Origin: CAVRRZ01 sp963723745
GTDB taxonomy: Bacteria > Actinomycetota > Actinomycetes > Mycobacteriales > Geodermatophilaceae
DNA length: 64,000 bases
Direction of reading: 5' to 3'
Assembly (NCBI GenBank): GCA_963723745.1
Contig: CAVRRZ010000004.1
Span: 558,001 to 622,000 of the forward strand
Shown: positions 28,028-36,531 of the stretch, piece after piece
Numbering within the stretch: position 1 is the first letter of the stretch
Layout of the letters: each line of letters begins with the position of its first letter
Notes under the pieces: model-generated
What the model was told of the DNA's origin: nothing
Database searches by the model: none
Seen by the model: the letters and a program-made list of their open reading frames with translations, nothing else
Program-made: the position numbers and the translations under genes

Positions 28028-29200
28028 GTGAACTTCTCGAACGGTCTGCCGGCGCGTACGGACGACGAGTCCGCGCCCATCCTCCTCGTCGACGACGAGG
28101 TCCCGATCCTGGACGGACTCAGGCGCCAGCTCCGCAGGAAGTTCCGGGTGCACACCGCCAACGGCGGCGCCGAGGCCCTGGAGCTGCTGGAGACCGAGCC
28201 GGTCGCCGTCGTGGTCTCGGACATGCGGATGCCGCAGATGGACGGCGCGACCTTCCTGTCCCGGGTCCGCTCCCTCTACCCGAACGTCGTCCGGATCCTG
28301 CTGACCGGCCAGACCGACACCCAGGCCGCGATCACCGCAGTCAACGAGGGCCAGATCTACCGCTTCCTCACCAAGCCCTGCGCGCCGGAGGTGCTCCTGC
28401 AGGAGCTCGAGAGCGCCGTCGAACTCAACCGCCTCATGACCGCGGAGAAAGAACTTCTCGCCACGACGCTGCGCCGCACCGTGGAGGCGCTCATCGCCAC
28501 GCTGTCGCTGGCGCAGCCTGCGGCATTCGGTCGCGCGGTCCGGGTGACCAGGACCGTCACCGAGCTCGCCGAGGCTCTGGAAGTTCCGGACGCGTGGGAA
28601 CTCGAGGTGGCGGCGATGCTGTCCCACATCGGGGCCGTGACCCTTCCTCCGGCCGTCCTGGCCAAGCTGGACGCCGGTCGACCGCTGACCGAGGAAGAGA
28701 CGGAGATGGTCGACCGCGTTCCGGGGATCAGTCGTGACCTGGTGAGCACCATCCCCCGGCTGGAAGCCGTCGCCGACGCGATCGGCCTGCATCGCGTCCG
28801 CTACGACGGCGCGGGAGCGGGCACGGGCGTGCCCCGTGGGGAGGACCTCCCGCTTTCCGCTCGGATCCTTCGGCTGGCGGCAGACTTCGACACGGGAATG
28901 TCACAGCGGCCGGCCGTGCAGGCGACGATCAGTGCCCTGCGGGCCGACGCGGGCGCGTACGACCCCCGCGTGCTGGCTGCGCTCGTGACGTGCCACGAGG
29001 TCCCGGACAGCCAGGGACCGCCGCGGGACGTCGACGTCGACGATCTCGAACCGGGCATGGTGGTCTTCGACGACGTCTACACGACCGAGGGCGTTCTCCT
29101 CATCAGTCGAGGGACCGAGGTGACCGACGCGCTGATCATGCGGATGGAGAACTACGCAGCGCAGGATCGGGTCGCGCACCACGTCCGCGTGCAGGGCTGA
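28028..29200 (+). CDS. Response regulator with degenerate HD-GYP output domain
   Basis: A 390-residue protein from GTG 28028 (AGGAG at 28018-28022). The receiver domain (about 16-130) has the acidic pair Asp22-Asp23, phosphoacceptor Asp65 (VVSDMRMPQMDG) and Lys116. The output domain (about 145-310) follows the RpfG plan, but the HD pair is Ser199-His200 (AAMLSHIGAVTLPPAVL) and the GYP loop reads GAGTGVP. It therefore probably has no c-di-GMP phosphodiesterase activity and may bind ligand or protein. The C-terminus (about 320-390, DVDDLEPGMVVFDDVYTTEG) is a small beta domain often found in these regulators. It is divergent from the kinase at 26285. Confidence 0.85.
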   Translation: MNFSNGLPARTDDESAPILLVDDEVPILDGLRRQLRRKFRVHTANGGAEALELLETEPVAVVVSDMRMPQMDGATFLSRVRSLYPNVVRILLTGQTDTQAAITAVNEGQIYRFLTKPCAPEVLLQELESAVELNRLMTAEKELLATTLRRTVEALIATLSLAQPAAFGRAVRVTRTVTELAEALEVPDAWELEVAAMLSHIGAVTLPPAVLAKLDAGRPLTEEETEMVDRVPGISRDLVSTIPRLEAVADAIGLHRVRYDGAGAGTGVPRGEDLPLSARILRLAADFDTGMSQRPAVQATISALRADAGAYDPRVLAALVTCHEVPDSQGPPRDVDVDDLEPGMVVFDDVYTTEGVLLISRGTEVTDALIMRMENYAAQDRVAHHVRVQG

Positions 29201-29214
29201 GTCGATCCGCCCCC

Positions 29215-30993
29215 TCACACGCGCCGGGCACGGGACGGTCCGACGTCCCGACCACCGATGCCGGTGCGGCCCCGCAGCCAGTTCACCAAGTCTCCGGCCG
29301 GCATCGGCCGGGCGATGTGATACCCCTGGGCGAAGGTGCACCCCAGCGCCGCGGTCAACGCCAGCTCTTCGACGGTCTCCACTCCCTCGGCGAGCGCACG
29401 CATGCCGAAGGCCTCCGCGAGGGCGACGACGGCGGCGATGGCCGCGGCTGACTCGTTCCGGCGATCGGCCGCACCCGAGACCAGGCTGCGGTCGATCTTG
29501 AGGATTCCGGCGGGGATGTTGACCAGCTGTCCCAGGGAGGAGAAGCCGCTGCCGAAGTCGTCGATCGCCACCTCGACGCCGGATCGCCGCAGGGCGGCGA
29601 ACTGCGTCGCGGCGCTCTCCGGATCCTCGGCCACCGTGGTCTCGGTGAGCTCGACGATCAGTCGGTCCGACGGAAGACCCGACTCCTCCAGCGCGGCTGC
29701 GACGTCGTCCGCGATCGTTCCCGCCGTCAGCGAGGCGGCACTGACGTTGACGCTCACGCTGAGGGGCAGGCCCTGGGCTGCCCACTCCGCGGCCTGTCGG
29801 GTGGCGGCCGAGAGCACCCAGCGGGTCAGCGGGGCGATCAGCCCGCAGACCTCCGCCACCGCGATGAAGTCACCGGGGGGCAGCAGGCCTCGCTCAGGAT
29901 GCTGCCAGCGGATCAGTGCCTCGACGCCGTCCACCCGCCCGGTCGGGAGGTGCATGACCGGCTGGTAGTGCAGGACGAGCTGGTCGGCCTCGATCGCCTC
30001 GCGCAGCTCGTTGGCCACCCTCACCTTCTGCTGCACGGCGTCGCGGAGGTCCCCGCTGAACACTCGCATCCGGCTGCGGCCGCCGCGCTTGGCCGCGAAC
30101 ATCGCAAGGTCGGCGTCCCGGACCAGGTCGGTCGCGCGAACGCCGGACGGGTCGCCGCCGCGCGCCGTCGCGACCCCGATGCTCGCGGTCAACCGCGCGG
30201 TGCGGCCGCCGACGTCGAAGGGCTCGTCGAAGATGCCCTGGAATCGCTCGGCCAGTGCGACCCCTCCCGGGGTGTCACAGTTCCGGCAGAGGACGACGAA
30301 CTCGTCACCACCGAGCCGGCCGACGCTGTCCTCCGACCGTGTCCGGGCGACCAGCCGTTCGGCGATCTGACGCAGCAGGTCGTCACCCACGTCGTGGCCC
30401 AGGGAGTCGTTGACGTCCTTGAAGTCGTCGACGTCCAGGAAGAGGACGGTGACCGGAGGCCGGTCCGGCCGTTGCAGTTCGGCGTCGATGAGCTCGTGGA
30501 GAGCGGCACGGTTCGGTAGCGCGGTGAGGTCGTCGTGCCGGGCCTGCCACGCCGACACCCGCTCCGCCTGCACCCGGTCGGTCACGTCGGTGTGGGTGAC
30601 GACGACCTGCCCCTCCTCCTCCACCCGCGAAGCCTTCAGGTGGTACCAGCGGGTCCCGGTCGGGTGCTTCACCGAGTAGTCCGTGGCAACGGATTCCCGC
30701 TCGCCGCGGGACAGCGCCCGCAGCGATGCGACGATCTTCCGGCCGATCGCAATCCCGCACGAGCGGCGAACCATCGCGAAGTAGTCGCTCCCGATGCCCC
30801 CCTCGAAACGGCCGTCGTACACCATTTCGGTCGCGGCATCCCACGCGCGGTTCGTCAGCAGGACGATGCCGTCGGCGTCCAGCAGCACGGTTGGCGACGG
30901 CAGTGCGTCGAGTACTGCAACCGAGGGGACGACCGAGTCCCCTCGGGTCCTCTTGCCACGCCTGGGGGCGGGGACGAGATGAGTGCTGTACAC
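29215..30993 (-). CDS. PAS-GGDEF-EAL protein with intact signatures
   Basis: A 592-residue protein from GTG 30993, which has GGGAG five bases upstream; the open frame reaches GTG 31023 but without a suitable site. It has a PAS domain (about 28-140), a GGDEF domain with intact GGDEF (228-232) and an EAL domain with EALIRW (358-363) and DDFGSGFSS. Both c-di-GMP synthesis and breakdown are thus possible, in contrast to the protein at 4182-6467. No membrane segment is seen. It is convergent with the response regulator gene, the stops being 15 bases apart. A relatively AT-rich upstream region (about 31040-31115) holds the palindrome at 31094-31110. Confidence 0.9.
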   Translation of the reverse strand: MYSTHLVPAPRRGKRTRGDSVVPSVAVLDALPSPTVLLDADGIVLLTNRAWDAATEMVYDGRFEGGIGSDYFAMVRRSCGIAIGRKIVASLRALSRGERESVATDYSVKHPTGTRWYHLKASRVEEEGQVVVTHTDVTDRVQAERVSAWQARHDDLTALPNRAALHELIDAELQRPDRPPVTVLFLDVDDFKDVNDSLGHDVGDDLLRQIAERLVARTRSEDSVGRLGGDEFVVLCRNCDTPGGVALAERFQGIFDEPFDVGGRTARLTASIGVATARGGDPSGVRATDLVRDADLAMFAAKRGGRSRMRVFSGDLRDAVQQKVRVANELREAIEADQLVLHYQPVMHLPTGRVDGVEALIRWQHPERGLLPPGDFIAVAEVCGLIAPLTRWVLSAATRQAAEWAAQGLPLSVSVNVSAASLTAGTIADDVAAALEESGLPSDRLIVELTETTVAEDPESAATQFAALRRSGVEVAIDDFGSGFSSLGQLVNIPAGILKIDRSLVSGAADRRNESAAAIAAVVALAEAFGMRALAEGVETVEELALTAALGCTFAQGYHIARPMPAGDLVNWLRGRTGIGGRDVGPSRARRV

Positions 30994-31093
30994 GAGAACT
31001 CCCGGCGATTTGCGAAATAGCACCCCCGAGCGAGGGCATCCTCAATTTCGTCGTGCAGCACCATCGAATTGAACAGACGATTTCGTTGGGTGA

Positions 31094-31110
31094 TATCGAT
31101 TGAATCGATA
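31094..31110. promoter_or_regulatory. 17-bp palindrome upstream of the GGDEF-EAL gene
   Basis: TATCGATTGAATCGATA, perfect 8-bp arms around one G, in an AT-rich stretch 101 bp before the minus-strand start. It is unrelated to the 18-bp stress palindrome and may bind a different regulator. Confidence 0.45.
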
Positions 31111-31252
31111 GCAAGAATCGAGCACGGCTCGGAACGGCGCGCCACGAGGACCCGTCGCGCTCTGGATCGCCCCGAAGGGGTGAGGAGAGGTCTCACCGGC
31201 AACGAGCGATGTGGCGGAGCGGGCGCGCACTGGTGATCCCGTCGGCGCCGAC

Positions 31253-31271
31253 CCATCGGCAGAGCCGATGG
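31253..31271. promoter_or_regulatory. 19-bp palindrome upstream of lysR paralogue B
   Basis: CCATCGGCAGAGCCGATGG, perfect 8-bp arms around AGA, 65 bp before the GTG at 31337. It resembles a shortened stress palindrome, but the half-site spacing differs by three bases. Confidence 0.4.
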
Positions 31272-31336
31272 CACCCACCGAAGACGCCCGACCGGCTGGA
31301 GCTGACACGATCGCCCCACCGGTCGTTGTTGGGTGC

Positions 31337-32260
31337 GTGGAACTGAGAAGGCTCGAGCACTTCCTGGCCGTGGTCGAGGGGGGCAGCTTCACTGCCGCCG
31401 CCGCACGCCTGTTCATGGTCCAGTCGAGCCTGTCGGCTTCGCTGCTGGCGCTCGAACGTGAGCTCGGGACCGAGCTCTTCGTCCGCGGGCGGCGCGGTGC
31501 CGAGTTGACCGACGCCGGGAGGGCCCTGGTCGGGCCCGCCCGCGCCACGCTCGAGCAGGTGGAGAAGGCCAGGGATGCCGTCGGAGAGATTCGCGATCTG
31601 CTGCTGGGCACCGTCCGCGTCGCCGTGGCCCCGTCCCTCCCGGGGAGCATCGACGTCTGCGACACCATCTGCCAGTTCCGCGAGCGACACCCGGGCGTCG
31701 AGGTCCGCCTCGTGCGCACGGACTCCAGGACCATGGCCGACTTGGTGATGGATGGCTACGTGGACTTCGCCGTCACCCCCTGGGCCGACACCATGACCTC
31801 CGGGATGCACTTCGAACCGCTGATCAGCACACGGCTGGCGCTCGTCTGCCCCACCCGACACCGGCTCGCCGGCGCGGTGGACGTGGATCCACGGGACCTC
31901 GTCGACGAGGAGATCATCGACCTGCCGCGGGAATGGCAGGCCCGCAGGCTGCTCGATGGGCTGATGGAGGCGCACGGCCTGGAGCGGCGGGCACGCCTCG
32001 AGGTCGACGACTGGCTCGGCGCCCTCCGCATGGTGCAACGGGGAACAGGCATTGCGTACGGCCCCCTGGAGTGCCTCAAGGAAGAGGTGTCCTGCGACCT
32101 GCAGGTGGCGACGGTGGCCGGCGCCCCGTTGTGGGAGATCGGCGTCGCCACCCGGGACGACAAGCTCCGCGGGGCAGCCGGGCGCGCCTTCCTCAACGCG
32201 TATCTGGACGGACGCACGGAACTCCGTCCCGCGACAGCCCGGTCCGGGGCGACCAGCTGA
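31337..32260 (+). CDS. LysR family regulator, paralogue B
   Basis: A 307-residue protein from GTG 31337 (VELRRLEHFLAVVEGGSFTA); longer in-frame starts exist from 31211 but add non-LysR sequence. The winged helix-turn-helix (about 1-60) and effector domain are closely similar to the LysR proteins at 12908 and 34404 (QSSLSASLLALERELGTELF, and LRGAAGRAFL at the end). Unlike those, it has no divergent tetR: upstream is the GGDEF-EAL gene and downstream a convergent araC. The target is unknown; a self-regulatory site may be the palindrome at 31253-31271. Confidence 0.88.
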   Translation: MELRRLEHFLAVVEGGSFTAAAARLFMVQSSLSASLLALERELGTELFVRGRRGAELTDAGRALVGPARATLEQVEKARDAVGEIRDLLLGTVRVAVAPSLPGSIDVCDTICQFRERHPGVEVRLVRTDSRTMADLVMDGYVDFAVTPWADTMTSGMHFEPLISTRLALVCPTRHRLAGAVDVDPRDLVDEEIIDLPREWQARRLLDGLMEAHGLERRARLEVDDWLGALRMVQRGTGIAYGPLECLKEEVSCDLQVATVAGAPLWEIGVATRDDKLRGAAGRAFLNAYLDGRTELRPATARSGATS

Positions 32261-32269
32261 CGCCGGCCC

Positions 32270-33205
32270 TCACCCGTGCCGGGTCTGGCCGGGTGGGCGT
32301 CCGTAGGCCTGCTGGTGAGCGGTGACGAACGCGCTCGTCCGAGGAAAGCCCCACCGCGCAGCGACGGCGCGCACGGTGCCGAGGTCTGCAGGATCGGTGT
32401 CCACCAGCTCCCGGTGCGCACTGTCCACACGCACCCGCCTCATGTAGTCGGTCGGCGTCGCGTCCTGGTGCCGCAGGAAGGCCGCCTGCAGCCCGCGTGG
32501 TCCGATGCCCGCGGAGGCGGCGATGTCGCTGAGGGTCAGCTCGCGGTCTGCGTTCGCGTCGATGAAGTCGACGGCACGACGCACCACCGCCGGTGTCGCG
32601 TGATCGGGCGGGACACGGCGATGGGTGGCCAGCTGCGTGCTGGGGAAGGTCTCCAGGACGGCCTCGGCCAGCCGCTGGGCGAGGTACCCGGTCAGCACAG
32701 GGCCGGCCACGGTGCGGTTCCGCCGCATCGCGCGCGTCACGGCCTGCACCGTGTCGTTCCAGAGCCGGTCGAGGCTCGGGAGCATCGGCCGCAGACCGGT
32801 GAATCGGAGCGCCAGGTTGTCGACACCGGTGGTCTCCACCGCGACCCGCTCGACGTCGTCCGCGTTCAGGCAGACACATCCGGCCTCGGTATCGGCCCAC
32901 AGGACGCTCACCGCCTGGTGCGCCGGCAGGAGCACCGGCGTGCCCGGCGGGACGGAGATCTCCTCGCGGCCGAACCGAACCATCATGGCGCCCGCCGACG
33001 GTCGGACGACGAGTATCACGTCGGGGGCGACGTTGTTGTCCGCACTCGTCGAGTACCTCAGCCACGAGACCCCGCTGCGGCCGGCCTGCTCGTGCACCGC
33101 CTCGAACACGAAGTGCCTGCGGCTGTTGGTCTCTTCCGGCAGGTAGCCGGGATACGTGGCGCCGAGCCAGGTGTGCGCCACGTGCGGATCCGACGTCACC
33201 AGCAT
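32270..33205 (-). CDS. AraC family transcriptional regulator
   Basis: A 311-residue regulator. The N-terminal half resembles the AraC-binding-like domain that precedes this helix-turn-helix type (VPPGTPVLLPAHQAVSVLWAD), and the C-terminal 100 residues are a double AraC helix-turn-helix (DRELTLSDIAASAGIGPRGL, then VRAVAARWGFPRTSAFVTAH and YGRPPGQTRH). Ligand unknown. A copy of the 18-bp stress palindrome, with one changed end base, lies 97 bp before its start, so this gene may extend the regulon as a secondary regulator. It is convergent with lysR paralogue B. Confidence 0.88.
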   Translation of the reverse strand: MLVTSDPHVAHTWLGATYPGYLPEETNSRRHFVFEAVHEQAGRSGVSWLRYSTSADNNVAPDVILVVRPSAGAMMVRFGREEISVPPGTPVLLPAHQAVSVLWADTEAGCVCLNADDVERVAVETTGVDNLALRFTGLRPMLPSLDRLWNDTVQAVTRAMRRNRTVAGPVLTGYLAQRLAEAVLETFPSTQLATHRRVPPDHATPAVVRRAVDFIDANADRELTLSDIAASAGIGPRGLQAAFLRHQDATPTDYMRRVRVDSAHRELVDTDPADLGTVRAVAARWGFPRTSAFVTAHQQAYGRPPGQTRHG

Positions 33206-33302
33206 GGCCCCTCCTCGTCCGAGTGGTCAGCACGCACTCGGTGCAGTCGCCGCGGCGGGTCACCTGTCGGGATAAGCGTCGCGCCAGGAGTGGGGTGGCG
33301 GT

Positions 33303-33320
33303 ATCGGCAGCCCTGCCGAC
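33303..33320. promoter_or_regulatory. 18-bp palindromic operator-like site upstream of araC
   Basis: ATCGGCAGCCCTGCCGAC, differing from the palindrome consensus only at position 18; 97 bp before the araC start. Confidence 0.6.
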
Positions 33321-33428
33321 ATCGGCCGGCCCGACGACCCGATGGGTCCTTCCGGGCCGGGGACCGCGAACCACAACGCGAAACTGGCCATGCCCCCCCG
33401 GTCGAGTCTTTCGCGAAGCCGCGACGGG

Positions 33429-34058
33429 TCAGTGCCGACGAAGCAGCGGAATCATGACGTCGTCGACGACCGCGGTGACGAGATCGGAATCGAGCGGCGC
33501 GCCGGTGATGAGCCACCGCTGAATGACGACTCCAGGGCCGGCCTCGGCAGCAACAGACATTCCGGCGCGGGGTGAGATCTCACCCCGCCGCACTGCGTGG
33601 TCGAACACCAGGGCGAACGCGGCAGCCCAGCGATCCAGGGGGCCTCGACGGTAGGCCTCGAACAGAGCGCGATCTTCGTGCAACACCCCGATCAGGGCGC
33701 GGTTGGCCCGTCCTGCCGGTCCGCTCAGATGTTCCGCCACCGATCTGAGGAGCACGACCAGGTCTCCTCGCAGGGACCCGGTGTCGACCACGGACAGCGA
33801 TCTCAGGGCTTCTTCGTCGACATAGCTGACCAAGAGGTCGACCTTGCTGGGCCACCGGCGGTAGATGGCCGCCTTTCCGACCCCAGCAGCCAAGGCGACT
33901 TCGTCCATCGTGAACCCCGTGTAACCGACCTCTGCCAGGACCCGTACGACGGCGGCCGCAATCGCCGCATCCTTGGCCGGGTCGAGTCGCCGGGCACCGG
34001 AACGCTGGCGCGCCGAACGAGGGCGAGCCGCAGGCCTCGCCTGATCACGGTCTGTCAT
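33429..34058 (-). CDS. TetR family regulator (second of two paralogues)
   Basis: A 209-residue protein from ATG 34058; the frame continues upstream without TetR features. The helix-turn-helix at about 20-68 (FTMDEVALAAGVGKAAIYRRW) and the C-terminal VTAVVDDVMIPLL are nearly the same as in the TetR at 12027-12704. The gene is divergent from lysR paralogue C. The upstream region contains the perfect palindrome at 34112-34131. Ligand and targets unknown. Confidence 0.88.
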   Translation of the reverse strand: MTDRDQARPAARPRSARQRSGARRLDPAKDAAIAAAVVRVLAEVGYTGFTMDEVALAAGVGKAAIYRRWPSKVDLLVSYVDEEALRSLSVVDTGSLRGDLVVLLRSVAEHLSGPAGRANRALIGVLHEDRALFEAYRRGPLDRWAAAFALVFDHAVRRGEISPRAGMSVAAEAGPGVVIQRWLITGAPLDSDLVTAVVDDVMIPLLRRH

Positions 34059-34111
34059 GAGATGAATGTAATCTGTGACGGACGGCGACTCGCTCCCGGC
34101 GAGCGTCGCTC

Positions 34112-34131
34112 GCGGAACCGCCAGGTTCCGC
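34112..34131. promoter_or_regulatory. Candidate TetR operator, perfect 20-bp palindrome
   Basis: GCGGAACCGCCAGGTTCCGC: 8-bp perfect arms around GCCA, 54 bp before the tetR start, in the 345-bp divergent region shared with lysR paralogue C. Length and symmetry are usual for TetR operators. Apart from this site the divergent region (34059-34403) shows no other clear element. Confidence 0.55.
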
Positions 34132-34403
34132 CAGACCGCAGCTACCTTCCCCGTTGCCAGGCTGGTTGTGACCCTCGTCGTCACCCTTCGCCCCCACCAG
34201 CTTCGCGGGTCATGAGCGGGACACCTCAGAGAGCAGAGCATGGACACAACCAGGCGACACCCAACGGACCGACGTGCCCTGCTTCACGGAGTCCGGCGTC
34301 CGAACGGTGCGCCCCTGACCAGCGCCCCGCGTCAGCCTCGGTCGTCGAACAGGTGCCAGCGCCGCGGTGTGGTCGCCATCGACTTCGCTGATCGCCACGT
34401 TCC

Positions 34404-35309
34404 ATGGAACTGAGGCAGCTCGAACACTTCCTGGCGGTGGCAGAGGAGGGCTCTTTCGGGCGCGCCGCGGCGCGCGAGTACATGCGACAGTCCAGTCTCT
34501 CCGCATCGCTTCTGGCACTGGAGCGAAGGCTGGGCACGGACTTGTTCGTCCGTGGGCGGCGCGGGACGGAGTTGACGGACGCGGGGCGCGCATTCCTCGA
34601 ACCTGCGCGAGCCGTCCTCGAGGAAGTGCATCGCGCTCAGGACGCCGTCGCCGAGGTGAAGGGTCTCCTTCGTGGGACAGTTCGCATCGCCTCCGTTTTC
34701 GTGCCCCGGAGCATCGACATGGTGGAGACGATCCGCCGCTTCGGAAACCAGCATCCCAACGTGGAGGTGCGGATAGTTCCTGCCGATCCAAAGACGATGG
34801 TGAACCTCGTGGCGGACGGTCACGTGGATTTTGCGGTCACTCCACGCCTGGAGCGGACGAATACTCCGCTTTGCTTCGAACCGCTCGTCAGTTCGCCACT
34901 CATGATCGCGTGCCCCCTCGACCACCGACTCGCAGGCGCGCGGGAAGTCGATCCCCATGATCTCGTCAACGAGTCGATCATCGAACTACCCGTGGGTTGG
35001 CGGTCGCGGGAACTGCTCGACGACTGGTGCCAAACACGAGGCGTGCACCGGCAGATGCGCCTGGAGGTCAACGACTGGATCAGCGTGCTGAACATGGTGC
35101 AGCGTGGCGTGGGAATATCTTACGGGCCACAGGAATGCATCGATCAAGACATCTACGATGGGATCGGCCTAGCCACGATGGCCGATGCGCCCTTATGGGA
35201 ACTGGGCATTGCATATCGTGACGAGGCGCTGCGCGGAGCAGCGGGCCGGGCCTTTCTCACCGCTTACCGGGAGGACTGCGCCAAGGCTCCGCACGCTTGG
35301 TCGTGGTGA
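34404..35309 (+). CDS. LysR family regulator, paralogue C
   Basis: A 301-residue protein from ATG 34404 (MELRQLEHFLAVAEEGSFGRAA). It belongs to the same subfamily as the LysR proteins at 12908 and 31337 and, like the first, is divergent from a tetR. The coding sequence is less GC-biased than its neighbours, with A/T-ending codons and runs such as ATCAAGACATCTACGATGG, and the helix-turn-helix reads REYMRQSSLSASLLALERRL, whereas the paralogues have LYMVQ or LFMVQ there. Both points suggest this copy came by transfer or has diverged. Target unknown. Confidence 0.88.
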   Translation: MELRQLEHFLAVAEEGSFGRAAAREYMRQSSLSASLLALERRLGTDLFVRGRRGTELTDAGRAFLEPARAVLEEVHRAQDAVAEVKGLLRGTVRIASVFVPRSIDMVETIRRFGNQHPNVEVRIVPADPKTMVNLVADGHVDFAVTPRLERTNTPLCFEPLVSSPLMIACPLDHRLAGAREVDPHDLVNESIIELPVGWRSRELLDDWCQTRGVHRQMRLEVNDWISVLNMVQRGVGISYGPQECIDQDIYDGIGLATMADAPLWELGIAYRDEALRGAAGRAFLTAYREDCAKAPHAWSW

Positions 35310-35721
35310 GCCGCCAGCCGCCGAGTTCGCGGTCCTTGCGCCCGTCCGACGGAGCCATCGCCACGTAGGACGCGCCTGCTCGAAGTGCCGAGCAGCCGCA
35401 GGTCACCACGACGGGGATGCTGCTCCTTCGCGCCCAGGCCGACGCACGCGCTCGCGGATTGCCCGCCGTCCGTCAGTCGGTGACCTGCGGGCCATGGCAC
35501 CGCGCAGGAGTTAGGGTTTCGCGAACGGCTGAGCGGTCCTCGTGCCTCCCGGCAGACGAGCAGCACAACCCTGGGCGACCTCCTCAGCCGCGACGATCAC
35601 GACGCGTGCCCGCAGAACTGAACAGCCCTTCTCACCGGAAGCCCGGTCTCCTCCGACGCCGGCCCATGGCTCTCATCACCGAGCCCATCCGGCAGGCGGG
35701 CGAGAAGGAGGGGACCGAAGG
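35310..35721. other. Intergenic region without a recognisable gene
   Basis: About 410 bases between lysR paralogue C and the class II aldolase gene. One minus-strand frame near 35290-35400 reads like coding sequence (SYVAMAPSDGRKDRELGGW), but it overlaps the end of lysR, has no start and matches nothing I know. It may be a decayed gene end. AAGGAG at 35705-35710 is the ribosome-binding site of the next gene. No other element stands out. Confidence 0.4.
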
Positions 35722-36531
35722 ATGACCTCGTCCGAGAAGGCGCACGGGAACACCCCGGACGGGCTGACCGAACGCGACGCCGTACGCCTCGTCGCCGAGG
35801 CGTGCCGCATCGTGGGGCAGCTGGAGCTCACCCACTCGTCCCTGGGCCACGTCAGCTATCGCTGCAGCGACGACACGATGCTCATCAAGGGCAAGGGCCC
35901 GGCTGAAGCGGGACTCCGCTACACCACCGAGGACGACATCCTCGAGGTCGACTTCGATGCGGAGAAGGTGTCGGGTCCACCAGGGCTACAGCCACCGAGC
36001 GAGAGCTTCCTCCACATCTGGCTGTACAAGCTGAACCCGGAGGTTCGCAGCGTCGTCCACGTGCACCCGGAGACGGCGGTGCTGCTGACCGTGTGCGAGA
36101 AGCCGATCCGGCCCATCTACGGCGCGTACGGGCCCGGGGTCACCATGGCGGTCGAGGGCGTCCCGGTGTACCCCCGCAGCGTCCGGATCAGGGATCACCG
36201 GCTGGGTGAGGAGTTCGCACGGTTCATGGGACCGAAGCGGTACGCCCTGATGCGGGGTCACGGCGTCAGCGTCGCGGGTTCCAGCGTCGAGGAGGCCATC
36301 GTCAGGACGTTGACCCTGAACGAACTCACGTCCATGACGTACAAGGCCTACCTGCTGGGCGACCCGAAGCCCATTCCGCCGGAGGACGTCGAGGAGTACA
36401 GCAAGCCACCGGAGGAGAACCAGACCCGGGGGTCGGCCGGGGGCACGGCCGGGATGCTCGCCAGCTACCGGTACTTCCGCAGGCTCGCCGGCGAGCCGGA
36501 CCTGGACACGCTTGAGGCACCGAACGCATGA
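35722..36531 (+). CDS. Class II aldolase/adducin family protein
   Basis: A 269-residue member of the family that includes fuculose-phosphate aldolase and several decarboxylases. The zinc-binding motif HVHPE (near 113) and the later histidine in LMRGHGVSVAG are present, and the conserved N-terminal region LVAEACRIVGQLELTHSSLGHVSYR fits. These enzymes split or decarboxylate hydroxy-acids. The gene overlaps the following FAD monooxygenase by four bases, so the pair is an operon; the combination is seen in aromatic-acid breakdown clusters, but the substrate cannot be told from the sequence. Confidence 0.85.
   Translation: MTSSEKAHGNTPDGLTERDAVRLVAEACRIVGQLELTHSSLGHVSYRCSDDTMLIKGKGPAEAGLRYTTEDDILEVDFDAEKVSGPPGLQPPSESFLHIWLYKLNPEVRSVVHVHPETAVLLTVCEKPIRPIYGAYGPGVTMAVEGVPVYPRSVRIRDHRLGEEFARFMGPKRYALMRGHGVSVAGSSVEEAIVRTLTLNELTSMTYKAYLLGDPKPIPPEDVEEYSKPPEENQTRGSAGGTAGMLASYRYFRRLAGEPDLDTLEAPNA

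Noticed and set aside
31253..31271. Possible eighth copy of the stress palindrome
   Set aside because: Its half-sites resemble the motif, but the spacing is three bases shorter, so a dimer would have to bind differently.
35290..35400. Minus-strand coding-like reading YVAMAPSDGRKDRELGGW
   Set aside because: It has no start codon, overlaps the lysR end and matches no family I recognise; it may be a decayed gene end, but a gene cannot be supported.
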